A stretch of DNA of 64,000 bases from CBDHHC01 sp965263345 (GTDB lineage Bacteria; Pseudomonadota; Alphaproteobacteria; Rhizobiales; CBDHHC01). The notes under the pieces are model-generated. The model ran no database searches, was not told where the DNA came from, and was given only the letters and a program-made list of their open reading frames with translations. Shown here piece by piece: positions 36,481-45,234 of the stretch (positions within the stretch are counted from its first letter, which is position 1; each line of letters starts with the position of its first letter). The stretch is from positions 1-64,000 of the forward strand of contig CBDHHC010000014.1 in the NCBI GenBank assembly GCA_965263345.1. Direction: 5' to 3'. The translations under genes and the position numbers were made by a program.

Positions 36481-38919
36481 TTAAACATCCAAATTTGCGA
36501 CTTGTAATGCATTTTCTTGAATAAACTCACGACGTGGGTCAACAACATCCCCCATCAATTTAGAGAAAATCTCATCGGTCTCATCAAGTTCCCCAACTTT
36601 TACTTGAAGCAAAGTACGAGTTTCGAGATCAAGAGTAGTATCCCATAACTGATCAGGATTCATTTCTCCCAATCCCTTATAACGTTGAATATTAGAAATT
36701 CCCTTTCGCCCAATTGCAAAAATTGCCTCTAATAGATCAGAAGGCCCAAAAATACTTGTAGTACTTTCCTTGCGACGTATATGAGCTGACAGACCATAAA
36801 TATCATATAACTCTTGAGAGAGTTCATGCATCTTACGAGCATCGACAGAGCCAATTAAAGATGGATCAAGATGACAAACTTCCTTCACACCACGAACATC
36901 TCTAACAAACTTAAGCCCACCATCCTCAGCAATAGATCCTTCCCAGCCAACTTCAGTTTCGTCAGCTATCAGATCTAATCGTTCAGCAACCTTTTTTGCA
37001 ATTTCTTGTGCCTTAACATCATCATTGAGTAGCTCAATATCAAAGCCACCGACAATTGCAGCTTGTTCTACAAGAAACTTTGGATAACGACTATGTATGG
37101 AAGATAACAAGGACTGGAATTGACGTGCTTTTTGAACAATCTCCGCAAGATCATTCCCTCCACGTTCTTCACCACTCCCAAGAACAAGTGTAACACCATC
37201 CAATCCCATATCGATTAGATAGTCTTCAAAAGCCGCCTCATCCTTAAGATATCGTTCAGACTGTCCACGCTTCACTTTGTAGAGCGGAGGTTGAGCGATA
37301 TAAAGATGACCGCGTTCTATCAACTCAGGCATTTGACGATAGAAAAATGTTAAAAGCAAAGTACGAATATGAGCACCATCAACATCCGCATCAGTCATGA
37401 TAATAATCTTATGGTAACGTAGCTTCTCTACATCAAAATCATCTCGTCCTATCCCTGTTCCAAGGGCTGTAATAAGCGTACCTATCTCTTGACTGGAAAG
37501 CATTTTATCAAAACGAGCACGTTCAACATTTAAAATTTTACCACGCAAAGGAAGTACAGCTTGGAACTCACGATTACGCGCCTGTTTAGCTGATCCACCT
37601 GCAGAATCACCCTCCACCAGGAATAATTCAGCTTTAGAAGCATCCCGTTCCTGACAATCTGCAAGTTTTCCTGGTAAGCTTGCTATATCTAAAGCCCCTT
37701 TACGGCGTGTAAGCTCCCGAGCTTTCCGAGCGGCTTCTCTAGCCGCAGCAGCTTCGACAACTTTACTGATAACAGTCTTAGCTTCACTTGGGTTTTCTTC
37801 AAGCCATTGCCCTAAAGCTTCATTCATCGTTCCTTCCACAATAGGACGGACCTCAGATGACACTAACTTATCTTTTGTCTGACTGGAAAATTTGGGATCT
37901 GGAACTTTCACGGACAATACGCATGTCATTCCTTCACGTGCATCATCTCCTGTAAAAGAAACCTTCTCTTTTTTTGCAATACCAGAACTGGTTGCATAAC
38001 TATTTATTGTACGTGTAAGAGCTCCACGAAAACCAGCTAAATGCGTTCCACCATCACGTTGCGGAATATTGTTCGTAAAACAAAGAACAGATTCATGATA
38101 ACTATCATTCCACCAAAGCGCAGCTTCAACTGTTACTCCATCACGCTCACTTTGAACAACAATAGGATTCGCTAAAAGAGGATGCTTATTCCGATCCAGG
38201 TAACGAACAAAAGCTTCTAAGCCACCTTCATAAAAAAGCTCCTCAACTTTAGGGTCTGCATGACGGGCATCAGTTAAAACAATTGTAATACCCGAGTTCA
38301 GAAAAGCCAGCTCACGCAGCCTATGCTCTAAAGTCCCATAATCAAAATCGGTTTTAGAGAATGTCTCAGACGAAGGAAGAAAAGTAACTTGGGTTCCAGT
38401 TTTACCATCAGAGTCACCAACAACAGATAAAGCCGAAACAGAATTTCCGTTCTCAAACCTCATTTGATGTTCTTTACCATCACGCCATATCGTTAGTATG
38501 AGGTATTCGGAAAGCGCGTTTACAACAGAAACCCCCACACCATGCAATCCACCAGAAACTTTGTAAGAGTTTTGGTCAAATTTACCGCCGGCATGAAGCT
38601 GTGTCATAATTACTTCTGCTGCAGAAATACCTTCCTCAGCATGTATCGCGACTGGAATTCCTCGCCCGTTATCATTAACTGTTACTGAACCATCAGCATT
38701 TAAAACAACATTGACCTTATCACAATACCCTGCAAGGGCCTCATCGATAGCATTATCGACCACTTCATAAACCATATGATGCAAACCAGAACCGTCATCG
38801 GTATCGCCGATATACATTCCTGGACGCTTGCGAACAGCATCAAGCCCTTTCAGAACTTTAATAGAATCCGCACCATAATCTTCCATATTTTCTTCTTGCC
38901 TGAGAGGCTCATTGGTCAT
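36481..38919 (-). CDS. gyrB: DNA gyrase subunit B
   Basis: GyrB is the ATPase subunit of the type II topoisomerase that introduces negative supercoils. The 812-residue protein shows the GHKL ATPase motifs (EVVDNAIDEALAG, NGRGIPV, GGLHGVGVSVVNALS), the transducer region, and the TOPRIM domain with LVEGDSAGGSAKQARNR, LPLRGKILNVE and MTDADVDGAHIRTLLLTFF. The C-terminal end has the usual QRYKGLGEMNPDQLWDTT. It is the fourth gene of the dnaA-dnaN-recF-gyrB order, read on the minus strand. Confidence 0.97.
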   Translation of the reverse strand: MTNEPLRQEENMEDYGADSIKVLKGLDAVRKRPGMYIGDTDDGSGLHHMVYEVVDNAIDEALAGYCDKVNVVLNADGSVTVNDNGRGIPVAIHAEEGISAAEVIMTQLHAGGKFDQNSYKVSGGLHGVGVSVVNALSEYLILTIWRDGKEHQMRFENGNSVSALSVVGDSDGKTGTQVTFLPSSETFSKTDFDYGTLEHRLRELAFLNSGITIVLTDARHADPKVEELFYEGGLEAFVRYLDRNKHPLLANPIVVQSERDGVTVEAALWWNDSYHESVLCFTNNIPQRDGGTHLAGFRGALTRTINSYATSSGIAKKEKVSFTGDDAREGMTCVLSVKVPDPKFSSQTKDKLVSSEVRPIVEGTMNEALGQWLEENPSEAKTVISKVVEAAAAREAARKARELTRRKGALDIASLPGKLADCQERDASKAELFLVEGDSAGGSAKQARNREFQAVLPLRGKILNVERARFDKMLSSQEIGTLITALGTGIGRDDFDVEKLRYHKIIIMTDADVDGAHIRTLLLTFFYRQMPELIERGHLYIAQPPLYKVKRGQSERYLKDEAAFEDYLIDMGLDGVTLVLGSGEERGGNDLAEIVQKARQFQSLLSSIHSRYPKFLVEQAAIVGGFDIELLNDDVKAQEIAKKVAERLDLIADETEVGWEGSIAEDGGLKFVRDVRGVKEVCHLDPSLIGSVDARKMHELSQELYDIYGLSAHIRRKESTTSIFGPSDLLEAIFAIGRKGISNIQRYKGLGEMNPDQLWDTTLDLETRTLLQVKVGELDETDEIFSKLMGDVVDPRREFIQENALQVANLDV

Positions 38920-39015
38920 ATCCGTGCCACCTGTATAAAAGGTATATAAAACCTTAATGCAAACCAGTGCATTTTATCGCATAATGCCGTGATTTTACAC
39001 AAAAATTAAGTCGTT

Positions 39016-40221
39016 TTAGGGACTAACTTGGCCGTTGTCCACTGTAAAGAATTGCGCATTTTCTCCAAAACTTGAAAACATTGATCTGTCAGTGCCAGTC
39101 ATCCAAGCCTGTGTACCTAACTCTATGATTTCAGAGAACAAATCGGCGCGTTTTTGCTCATCAAAATGAGCAGCTATTTCATCAAGCAATAGAATTGGCG
39201 CAAAACCATTATTTAAGTACTTGATCATTTCAGCATGAGCCAAAATAAGCCCAACCAATAAAGCCTTTTGCTCACCAGTAGAACAATAAGGCGCAGGCAT
39301 TTTTTTAGGTCCATGCTCAACTAGAAAATCAGTGCGATGAGGACCTGTCAAAGTGCGTTTCGCCGCACGATCTTTATATCGGCATTCTGCCAACAATTTA
39401 CAATACATATCCTCAACTTCAACAGCAGGATATTCAGCAAGCCAATCCTCAAGTTGGCCTTCAAGACTAAGGCTGGCCCAAGGAAAAGCACTGGCTTCTC
39501 TATCTCTTCTGCCTAAAATAACATGCGATAACCGATCAAGAGCTTCACAACGAGTTGCAGCAATAGAAACCCCTATTTCAGCCATTTGAAGTTCCAGTCC
39601 ATCAAATAACACAGGAGAAACAGCTTCAAGCTCTAATAGTTTATTACGCTGCCGCATGGCACGATCAAATTGGTTAATACGTTTTTGGTACCCATAATCA
39701 AAACAACTGATAAGGCGATCTAAAAAACGACGCCTATCGGATGCTGCTCCCGTAAATAGGCCATCCATTGCAGGAGTTAACCAACTAATATGTACATAAT
39801 CATCTAAATGATTTGCACTAACCGTTTCTCCATCAACCCGCACTACGCGACCAGAGCGATCTTTCTGCGAAGTACTAGGCTTCAGCCCCGTGCCAATAAC
39901 AAAATCTCCAGAAAGAGAATGAAGTTTTGCTGAAACAGCCCAAAAACCACCTGAGGAAAGACAAACAAAATCAGTATAACTAGCACGACGTAATCCATTG
40001 CCTGGTGAAAACAATGAGACCGCCTCTAATAAATTGGTTTTACCGGAACCATTTGCTCCAGTAAGAACCACAGGACGAGGATCAATATGAAGTCTTAGAG
40101 ATTTATAATTTCGAAAATCAGTAAGGGATAATTGTGATAACCACTGACAACTTATACTATCATTTGTATCATCAGATGAAATATTATCATATTCCCCTAC
40201 ATCATGAACAGCAATGCTCAT
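39016..40221 (-). CDS. recF: DNA replication and repair protein RecF
   Basis: RecF is an SMC-like ATPase that helps RecO/RecR load RecA at single-strand gaps. Near the N-terminus are LTDFRNYKSLRL and the Walker A loop LTGANGSGKTNLLEAVSLF. Further on are SDRRRFLDRL, LTGPHRTDFLVEHG, STGEQKALLVGLILAHAE (signature motif) and the Walker B LLLDEIAAHFDEQKR. The first 25 residues (before CQWLSQLSLTDF) are an extension of uncertain value. The start lies six bases after the dnaN stop, so the two are co-transcribed. Confidence 0.95.
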   Translation of the reverse strand: MSIAVHDVGEYDNISSDDTNDSISCQWLSQLSLTDFRNYKSLRLHIDPRPVVLTGANGSGKTNLLEAVSLFSPGNGLRRASYTDFVCLSSGGFWAVSAKLHSLSGDFVIGTGLKPSTSQKDRSGRVVRVDGETVSANHLDDYVHISWLTPAMDGLFTGAASDRRRFLDRLISCFDYGYQKRINQFDRAMRQRNKLLELEAVSPVLFDGLELQMAEIGVSIAATRCEALDRLSHVILGRRDREASAFPWASLSLEGQLEDWLAEYPAVEVEDMYCKLLAECRYKDRAAKRTLTGPHRTDFLVEHGPKKMPAPYCSTGEQKALLVGLILAHAEMIKYLNNGFAPILLLDEIAAHFDEQKRADLFSEIIELGTQAWMTGTDRSMFSSFGENAQFFTVDNGQVSP

Positions 40222-40227
40222 AAGACA

Positions 40228-41346
40228 TCACACTCGCATTGGCATAAGAACATATAACGCAGAATGGTCATCATTCTCCGTAACCATAGTTGGAGAGCCA
40301 GGATCGGCAAGCTTAAAACGAGCTGTGTCACTCTCTAAAAGACTGGAAATATCAAGAAGATATTTGGCATTAAATCCAATTTCCATAGGGTCTGATGAGT
40401 AATCAACACTCAACTCTTCTGTAGCGCTCCCACTATCTGGATTATTAACCGATAAAATGAGTTTACCTGCATCAATATTCAGTTTGACGGCTCGGCCTTT
40501 ATCACTGGAAAGTGTTGATACACGATCAACCGCACTTGCAAAATCAGCATTAACCACATTCATAAATTTATCATTATCTTGAGGAATAACACGATCATAA
40601 TCAGGGAACGTGCCATCAATAAGTTTAGATGTAAGCGTTAAGAATTCAGTCGCAAAACGAATCTTACTCGTTGAAATAGCAACTTCCACCATACTATCAT
40701 TATCTTCTACCAAACGGTGTAACTCATTAACTGTTTTTCTGGGAACAATAACACCAGGCATACCACTTGCACCATCAGGCAATGGAAATTCCACTTGGGC
40801 AAGACGGTGCCCATCAGTTGCAACAGCCCTTAAAGTTGGTGCACCATTTGTATCGGCTGCATGTAAATAAATACCATTTAGATAATAGCGTGTCTCTTCT
40901 GTTGAGATAGCAAATCTTGTCTTCTCAATTAATCGCCGTAAGTCCTTCGCAGAAACTTGAAATTGATGCCCTAATTCCCCAGCATCTAATTTTGGGAAAT
41001 CCTCGGCTGTTAAGGCTTGCAAAGAAAACCTTGAGTGCCCAGAAGCAAGTGTCATACGACCTTCTTCTGGACCAGAAAAGATCTCAACCTCAGCACCGTC
41101 TGGTAATTTTCGTACAATATCATGCAACATATGGGCTGAAACTGTAATCTTACCAGGAGCATTAACTCGAGATTTTACACTCTCAACAACTTCACGTTCT
41201 AAATCGGTTGCTGTAAGCCTTAATTCATCTTGATCAGCTTCCAGAAGAACATTAGATAAAATTGGAATAGTATTACGCCGTTCAACAACACTCGTCACAT
41301 GGTTGAGCGCTTTGAATAAAGCACTTTTATCAATAATCAATCGCAT
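40228..41346 (-). CDS. dnaN: DNA polymerase III beta subunit (sliding clamp)
   Basis: DnaN forms the ring that tethers DNA polymerase III to DNA. The 372-residue protein shows the three clamp repeats: KSALFKALNHVTSVVERRNTIPILSNVLL at the start, the middle KTRFAISTEETRYYLNGIYLH with TDGHRLA, and the C-terminal part ending with DHSALYVLMPMRV, the usual end of clamps. It lies between dnaA and recF, with recF following after six bases. Confidence 0.97.
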   Translation of the reverse strand: MRLIIDKSALFKALNHVTSVVERRNTIPILSNVLLEADQDELRLTATDLEREVVESVKSRVNAPGKITVSAHMLHDIVRKLPDGAEVEIFSGPEEGRMTLASGHSRFSLQALTAEDFPKLDAGELGHQFQVSAKDLRRLIEKTRFAISTEETRYYLNGIYLHAADTNGAPTLRAVATDGHRLAQVEFPLPDGASGMPGVIVPRKTVNELHRLVEDNDSMVEVAISTSKIRFATEFLTLTSKLIDGTFPDYDRVIPQDNDKFMNVVNADFASAVDRVSTLSSDKGRAVKLNIDAGKLILSVNNPDSGSATEELSVDYSSDPMEIGFNAKYLLDISSLLESDTARFKLADPGSPTMVTENDDHSALYVLMPMRV

Positions 41347-41465
41347 GACGACTCCCAGCTTATATTTTCTTTACCTGACACTTTATTGCTTATAACAATC
41401 GCCCAAAATGAGAATCAAAAAAACAGACTATCAAAAATAATACCCATCTTTTCTAGCTACCCAAA

Positions 41466-41474
41466 TGTGCATAA
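41466..41474 (-). promoter_or_regulatory. DnaA-box-like site between dnaN and dnaA
   Basis: TGTGCATAA reads TTATGCACA on the minus strand, matching the TTATNCACA DnaA-box consensus. A single box does not define an origin, but its place between dnaA and dnaN is suggestive. Confidence 0.5.
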
Positions 41475-41738
41475 AATTCACAAAATATCTTCTGATAATT
41501 TTGCGGCTTCCACCTAATACACAAAACGAAATAACCAATAAAATCAAACGATTCTTTTAATTATACAAACAGAAATAAATATTTCCTGTCCGTAACTCAC
41601 AACTCTTAATAGCATCGAATTTATTGTGAGATAACTTTTCAAGATGAAATTTAAGGACAATCTAAGGGAAATGTAAAGACACTATATCTCTGAGTGATAT
41701 ATAACTATACAACTCATAAAAATTAATCAACGACATCA

Positions 41739-41767
41739 AACCCTTAAGGCCAAATGCCTTAAGGGTT
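41739..41767 (-). terminator. Hairpin after dnaA
   Basis: AACCCTTAAGGC and GCCTTAAGGGTT form a perfect 12-bp stem with a CAAAT loop, 11 bases beyond the dnaA stop. The minus-strand continuation lacks a strong U-tract, so termination may be partial or factor-dependent. Confidence 0.6.
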
Positions 41768-41777
41768 CATAGATATA

Positions 41778-43208
41778 TTAATCCTTCAAAAGACGCTTGA
41801 GAATCTCAACTTCTTCTCTTAAGGCAGCATCTTCTTGAATTTGACCCTCAATTTTCCGAATCGCATGTAAAACTGTCGTGTGGTCACGACCTCCAAAACG
41901 GCGCCCAATTTCAGGTAAAGAGCGTGACGTAAGACTTTTGGCTAAAAACATTCCAATTTGCCTTGGCCATACGATAGAACGATTTCTACGTTGTGAAAGG
42001 ATATCTCCTCGGCTTACACCAAAATGCTTAGAAACAATGCGAAGAATATCATCAATTTTAACACGTTTTGGCTCCTTACCTCGCATTAAATCTCTAATAA
42101 TATGTTCTGCGGTCTCTAAACTAAGTGTTTGTTCTGTTAGCTGATAAGCAGCATAAATTCGGGTAACAGCACCTTCCAATTCACGCCCGCTCTCTGTTAA
42201 TCGTGCGGCCAGAAACTCTAATACACTATCACTAATAGAAAAATTGCTATCAACATGACTTTTTTCTTGAGCTCTCTTGCTCAATATTTTCAACCTCAGC
42301 TCATAATCAAGAGGAGAAATCTCTGTAACAAGTCCTCCAGCCAGACGAGAACGCATACGTGCATCTAAACTTTCAAGTAAAGTAGGTGCACGATCACCTG
42401 CAACAACAACTTGCTTACCGCCATCGATCAGAGAGTTTAAAGTATGTCCAAATTCTTGTTGAATTGTACGTCCTTGCAAAAACTCCATATCATCAATCAA
42501 TAAAATATCAATACCACGTAATTTATCTTTAAATGCAATAGCGTCTTTAGCTCTCAATGCTTCAACGAAACTATACATAAACCGTTCAGCTGTAAGATAA
42601 AGCACACGAGAGCTTGGACTGCGCCTTTTAACCTCCCAAGCAATAGCATGAAGGAGATGTGTTTTCCCAAGACCAACTGAACTATGTATAAATAAAGGAT
42701 TATATCGTAATGGTGCTTCTAAAACAGATTCAGCAACCTGCCACGCAGCAGCGTGAGCTAACCTATTAGAGCTGCCCACGACAAAACTATCAAACTTAAA
42801 ACGTTTATCTAGAGGAGAACCTTCAAAACCTTCATATTCTGTGCGCACTTCATCAGAACCTACAAAAGTGCCAGAAGATGATTTCATTGATAAATTAGGT
42901 TTACTTCGAACATCATTACGGTCATTATTCTGTACACGCTCACTGAGTGCGCGAGGCTGTCGAACAGAAAAATCTAAACGAATAATATCTTCAAATTCAA
43001 CCTTACAAGCAGCCATAACAGTATCAAAATAATGAGACTCCAGCCAATTTTTCAAGAAGCGAGTAGGAACTGATAGATGTAATCTACCGCTCTCACATGA
43101 TTCCATCTCCACACGAGCAAACCAGCTGGTAAAAACATCTTCACCTAATTCGACTCTTAGACGACTCTTAACCCGAGCCCATTTAACTTGTATGCTATCG
43201 TTATCCAC
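41778..43208 (-). CDS. dnaA: Chromosomal replication initiator DnaA
   Basis: DnaA binds DnaA boxes at the origin and opens the DNA. The 476-residue protein has domain I (residues 1-85), a variable linker, an AAA+ domain with Walker A SSVGLGKTHLL (near 176-185) and Walker B IDILLIDDMEFLQG, and a C-terminal domain IV with the DnaA signature FGGRDHTTVLHAIRKIE. It uses a GTG start at 43208. A perfect DnaA box (TTATCCACA) overlaps this start codon. dnaN follows at 41346. Confidence 0.97.
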   Translation of the reverse strand: MDNDSIQVKWARVKSRLRVELGEDVFTSWFARVEMESCESGRLHLSVPTRFLKNWLESHYFDTVMAACKVEFEDIIRLDFSVRQPRALSERVQNNDRNDVRSKPNLSMKSSSGTFVGSDEVRTEYEGFEGSPLDKRFKFDSFVVGSSNRLAHAAAWQVAESVLEAPLRYNPLFIHSSVGLGKTHLLHAIAWEVKRRSPSSRVLYLTAERFMYSFVEALRAKDAIAFKDKLRGIDILLIDDMEFLQGRTIQQEFGHTLNSLIDGGKQVVVAGDRAPTLLESLDARMRSRLAGGLVTEISPLDYELRLKILSKRAQEKSHVDSNFSISDSVLEFLAARLTESGRELEGAVTRIYAAYQLTEQTLSLETAEHIIRDLMRGKEPKRVKIDDILRIVSKHFGVSRGDILSQRRNRSIVWPRQIGMFLAKSLTSRSLPEIGRRFGGRDHTTVLHAIRKIEGQIQEDAALREEVEILKRLLKD

Positions 43209-43209
43209 A
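43201..43209 (+). promoter_or_regulatory. Consensus DnaA box at the dnaA start codon
   Basis: TTATCCACA, the strongest DnaA-box sequence, covers the GTG start codon of dnaA. The coding part GTGGATAA is constrained as the first codons, so it may be chance. It could also serve autoregulation. Confidence 0.5.
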
Positions 43210-43325
43210 ATACGATCCCCGCTCTTTTATACACGCAAAACCCAGCGCATGGTGTTTTAACTCCTGTTCAAATTTTGCCAGACTTGAACTAAACCTCATG
43301 AATTTTGGTCAAAAACAAAACCGAA

Positions 43326-43769
43326 TTAGCTCTGTTTCCAAGGGAGTCCCTCTGCTTTCCAACCGGATATTTTACCACGATGTTGATCCGCATTTGGTGG
43401 TCCTTCAAATCCATTGACCACATTAAAGCATCGCTTATATCCTACAGATATCATTGCTTCTGCCGCCGCTAAGCTTCTGACACCTGATCTGCATAAAAAA
43501 TAGAGGTCAGCCTCATGACCAAGGCCGAGCTGTTTTAACTCGGCATCCAAACTATTAACGAATTGGGCATTTATCTCTTGTCTTGGAAATTGCAACCATT
43601 CAATAAGAATAGGCTTTTTACCAAGATCAGAAAGATCAACACAGCCAACATAGGACCATTCCGCATAAGTCCGTACGTCAATAAGCGTGGAACTCTTACT
43701 CGCCGCTAATCTTTCCCACACCTCCTTAACACTAATTTCTCCAACAACTATATTTTGTGGTTCAACCAA
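43326..43769 (-). CDS. Rhodanese-like sulfurtransferase domain protein
   Basis: The 147-residue single-domain protein has the rhodanese signatures LIDVRTYAEWSYVG and the active-site loop FLCRSGVRSLAAA, with the catalytic cysteine at position 93. FNVVNGFEGPPNADQHRG and WKAEGLPW at the end are typical of this small family. It may transfer sulfane sulfur in the cytosol; the acceptor is unknown. It lies upstream of dnaA on the same strand, with a CtrA-type motif 24 bases before its start. Confidence 0.88.
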   Translation of the reverse strand: MVEPQNIVVGEISVKEVWERLAASKSSTLIDVRTYAEWSYVGCVDLSDLGKKPILIEWLQFPRQEINAQFVNSLDAELKQLGLGHEADLYFLCRSGVRSLAAAEAMISVGYKRCFNVVNGFEGPPNADQHRGKISGWKAEGLPWKQS

Positions 43770-44332
43770 GAAGTTAATCCTTATCTTATAGTTTAACCTA
43801 TTTTTAACACTTGTCTAGTATGTATTTACACAAGTTATTCTATATTTCTTCTTGACTTATATTAAATCTTCCAAGAAAAACTGAGCAAACAAACTAAACA
43901 TTGTTAGTTTTTAGAGACTCTAACCTATTATGCAAAATTACATTTTATGTATTTGCACTTTTGTATTACTTAACGAAAAACTGGATACAACGCATAAATA
44001 CTGCAACAGAATAGGCATGGCCTGACTAATGTTGTGATTATAGGCGTGGGAAATTTATGTTTCAAGCATTTCATTTGGCAGAAGCTATCATAATTTTAGT
44101 ACATTTGTTCCATTTTGATACAAGACATGGTTAACAAAACATTAAAAAAAGTCACGCAAATCCTTGTGAAACCTTAAGGAATTAACAGTCAAATACCGCA
44201 CTCACGAAGTTGATTAAAATTTCAAAAAAGTAATATTTTTTTTATTTTATGATTTTGATCAAAGTGAACAAATAAGATTCTACAGGTGTTAAATATAATT
44301 CATAAGGTGTTGATTTATAAATATTTTGTATA
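43770..44332. other. Gene-free AT-rich region near dnaA, candidate replication origin
   Basis: This stretch of over 560 bases has no convincing gene. It holds two TTAA-N7-TTAA motifs of the CtrA type: 43793-43807 (spacer CCTATTT) and 44131-44145 (spacer CAAAACA). It also has very AT-rich runs near 44221-44340. No consensus TTATNCACA box was found here by eye, which argues against a classical DnaA-only origin. Association with dnaA is circumstantial. Confidence 0.35.
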
Positions 44333-44361
44333 AAATAAAAAAAAACCCGACAAAAGCCGGG
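44333..44361 (-). terminator. Intrinsic terminator of rpsT
   Basis: On the minus strand CCCGGC-TTTT-GTCGGG (44361-44346, one G-T pair) is followed by a long T-run (44345 down to 44338 and beyond). It lies about 40 bases after the rpsT stop and is a typical rho-independent terminator. Confidence 0.88.
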
Positions 44362-44403
44362 TGTTGCGATTTAATCACAAAAATGTAACTTTATGCCAAA
44401 ATG

Positions 44404-44670
44404 CTAAGTTGCCATAGCTTTGACACGAGCAGCAAGCCTAGAAACTTTACGTGATGCCGTATTTTTATGGATCACACCTTTTTGAGCAGTACGAACAATT
44501 TCAGGTTGTGCGACCTTCAATGCTGTTTGCGCTGAAGGCTTATCTCCTGATGCAATAGCTTCTTCGACCTTGCGAATAAATGTGCGCATGCGGCTGCGCC
44601 TTGCCTTATTGACCTGAGTGCGACGTTCGATTTTACGAACCGCTTTCTTGGCCGACTTTGTATTGGCCAT
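44404..44670 (-). CDS. rpsT: 30S ribosomal protein S20
   Basis: S20 is a small basic protein that binds 16S rRNA in the body of the small subunit. All 88 residues fit the family: MANTKSAKKAVRKIERR at the start, RRSRMRTFIRKVEEAI, and the conserved KGVIHKNTASRKVSRLAARVKAM end. AGGAAT lies upstream of the ATG. The leader upstream is unusually structured (see 44723-44818), and a strong terminator follows. The dnaA-rpsT neighbourhood is common in Hyphomicrobiales. Confidence 0.97.
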   Translation of the reverse strand: MANTKSAKKAVRKIERRTQVNKARRSRMRTFIRKVEEAIASGDKPSAQTALKVAQPEIVRTAQKGVIHKNTASRKVSRLAARVKAMAT

Positions 44671-44722
44671 ATTCCTAGAGACCTCTTTTACTAATTAAAA
44701 TAATAAACCTACACAAACCACA

Positions 44723-44818
44723 ACACGAAATCATGGTCTTGGAGATGGTTTCGAATGAACGCTGAGAATTCTAAAGACCAATATGTTGTATAATGGTCTA
44801 TACTTACAAATTTCGTGT
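44723..44818 (-). promoter_or_regulatory. Structured leader of rpsT
   Basis: ACACGAAAT (44723-44731) pairs with ATTTCGTGT (44810-44818), and inside it TGGTCTT (44734-44740) pairs with AAGACCA (44774-44780). A second TGGTCT copy near 44794 could compete for the same partner. In the rpsT transcript this would be a closed multi-stem leader ending about 50 bases before the start codon, suited to S20 autoregulation. No known leader family was recognised. Confidence 0.45.
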
Positions 44819-44900
44819 ATATCTATAGTCAAAGCTAACGTCAATAACAAGTAATAAATTTATTTTCCCAATGGGAACCTAAATGGCCAATTATTTTACA

Positions 44901-45038
44901 ATGAAGAAAAGTCAGGTAAGAGAGAATTGTATGACATGTCAAAGCGGGGCGACCAGACATGCATATGCTCGTCAATATCATATCTAGAGCATCTTAGGGC
45001 GGGCGATACAATCTCTCATTACCTGATTTTCCCTTCAT
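44901..45038. ncRNA. Long imperfect hairpin, candidate structured RNA
   Basis: The left arm (44901-44932, ATGAAG...ATTGTAT) and right arm (45006-45038, ATACAAT...CTTCAT) pair over about 29 base pairs with three small bulges. An inner hairpin ATGCTC/GAGCAT (44965 region to 45000 region) is separated from the long stem by a large internal loop containing GCGGGGCGACC and TTAGGGCGGGC. Long stem, internal bubble and terminal stem recall 6S RNA in outline, but I could not confirm that family. Neither strand shows an adjacent U-tract, so orientation is open. Confidence 0.45.
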
Positions 45039-45152
45039 TCATAGTATAGTGGTCTTTCAATGAGGCTTTAAAAGACCGGGACGAACACCGCATGTTCTTC
45101 TTATGTTCTATATGCTAACCAAGAAGCTGTCAAGAACAAAAAAAGAACAAAA

Positions 45153-45183
45153 AAACTCATACCCAGATTCTGGGTATGAGTTT
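45153..45183 (-). terminator. Intrinsic terminator of the fumarase gene
   Basis: A 15-bp perfect stem (AAACTCATACCCAGA and its complement TCTGGGTATGAGTTT) with a one-base nominal loop is followed on the minus strand by a run of T. It lies about 50 bases beyond the fumarase stop. Confidence 0.85.
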
Positions 45184-45234
45184 AATAAAAATGCAAATTC
45201 AAATATATCGTTTAAAACGAAGAAAGTGTATCAA

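Larger units (their letters stand above)
41347..41777. other. dnaA-dnaN intergenic region
   Basis: These 431 AT-rich bases contain a DnaA-box-like site (41466-41474), the dnaA transcript-end hairpin (41739-41767) and presumably the dnaN promoter. I see no gene. A second weaker stretch, TTGTGAGATAA near 41620-41635, only partly resembles a DnaA box. Confidence 0.45.

Noticed and set aside
44901..45038. Firm assignment of the long hairpin to 6S RNA
   Set aside because: The shape fits loosely, but I could not match family-specific sequence, and the location beside rpsT is not the usual one, so it is listed only as a candidate RNA.
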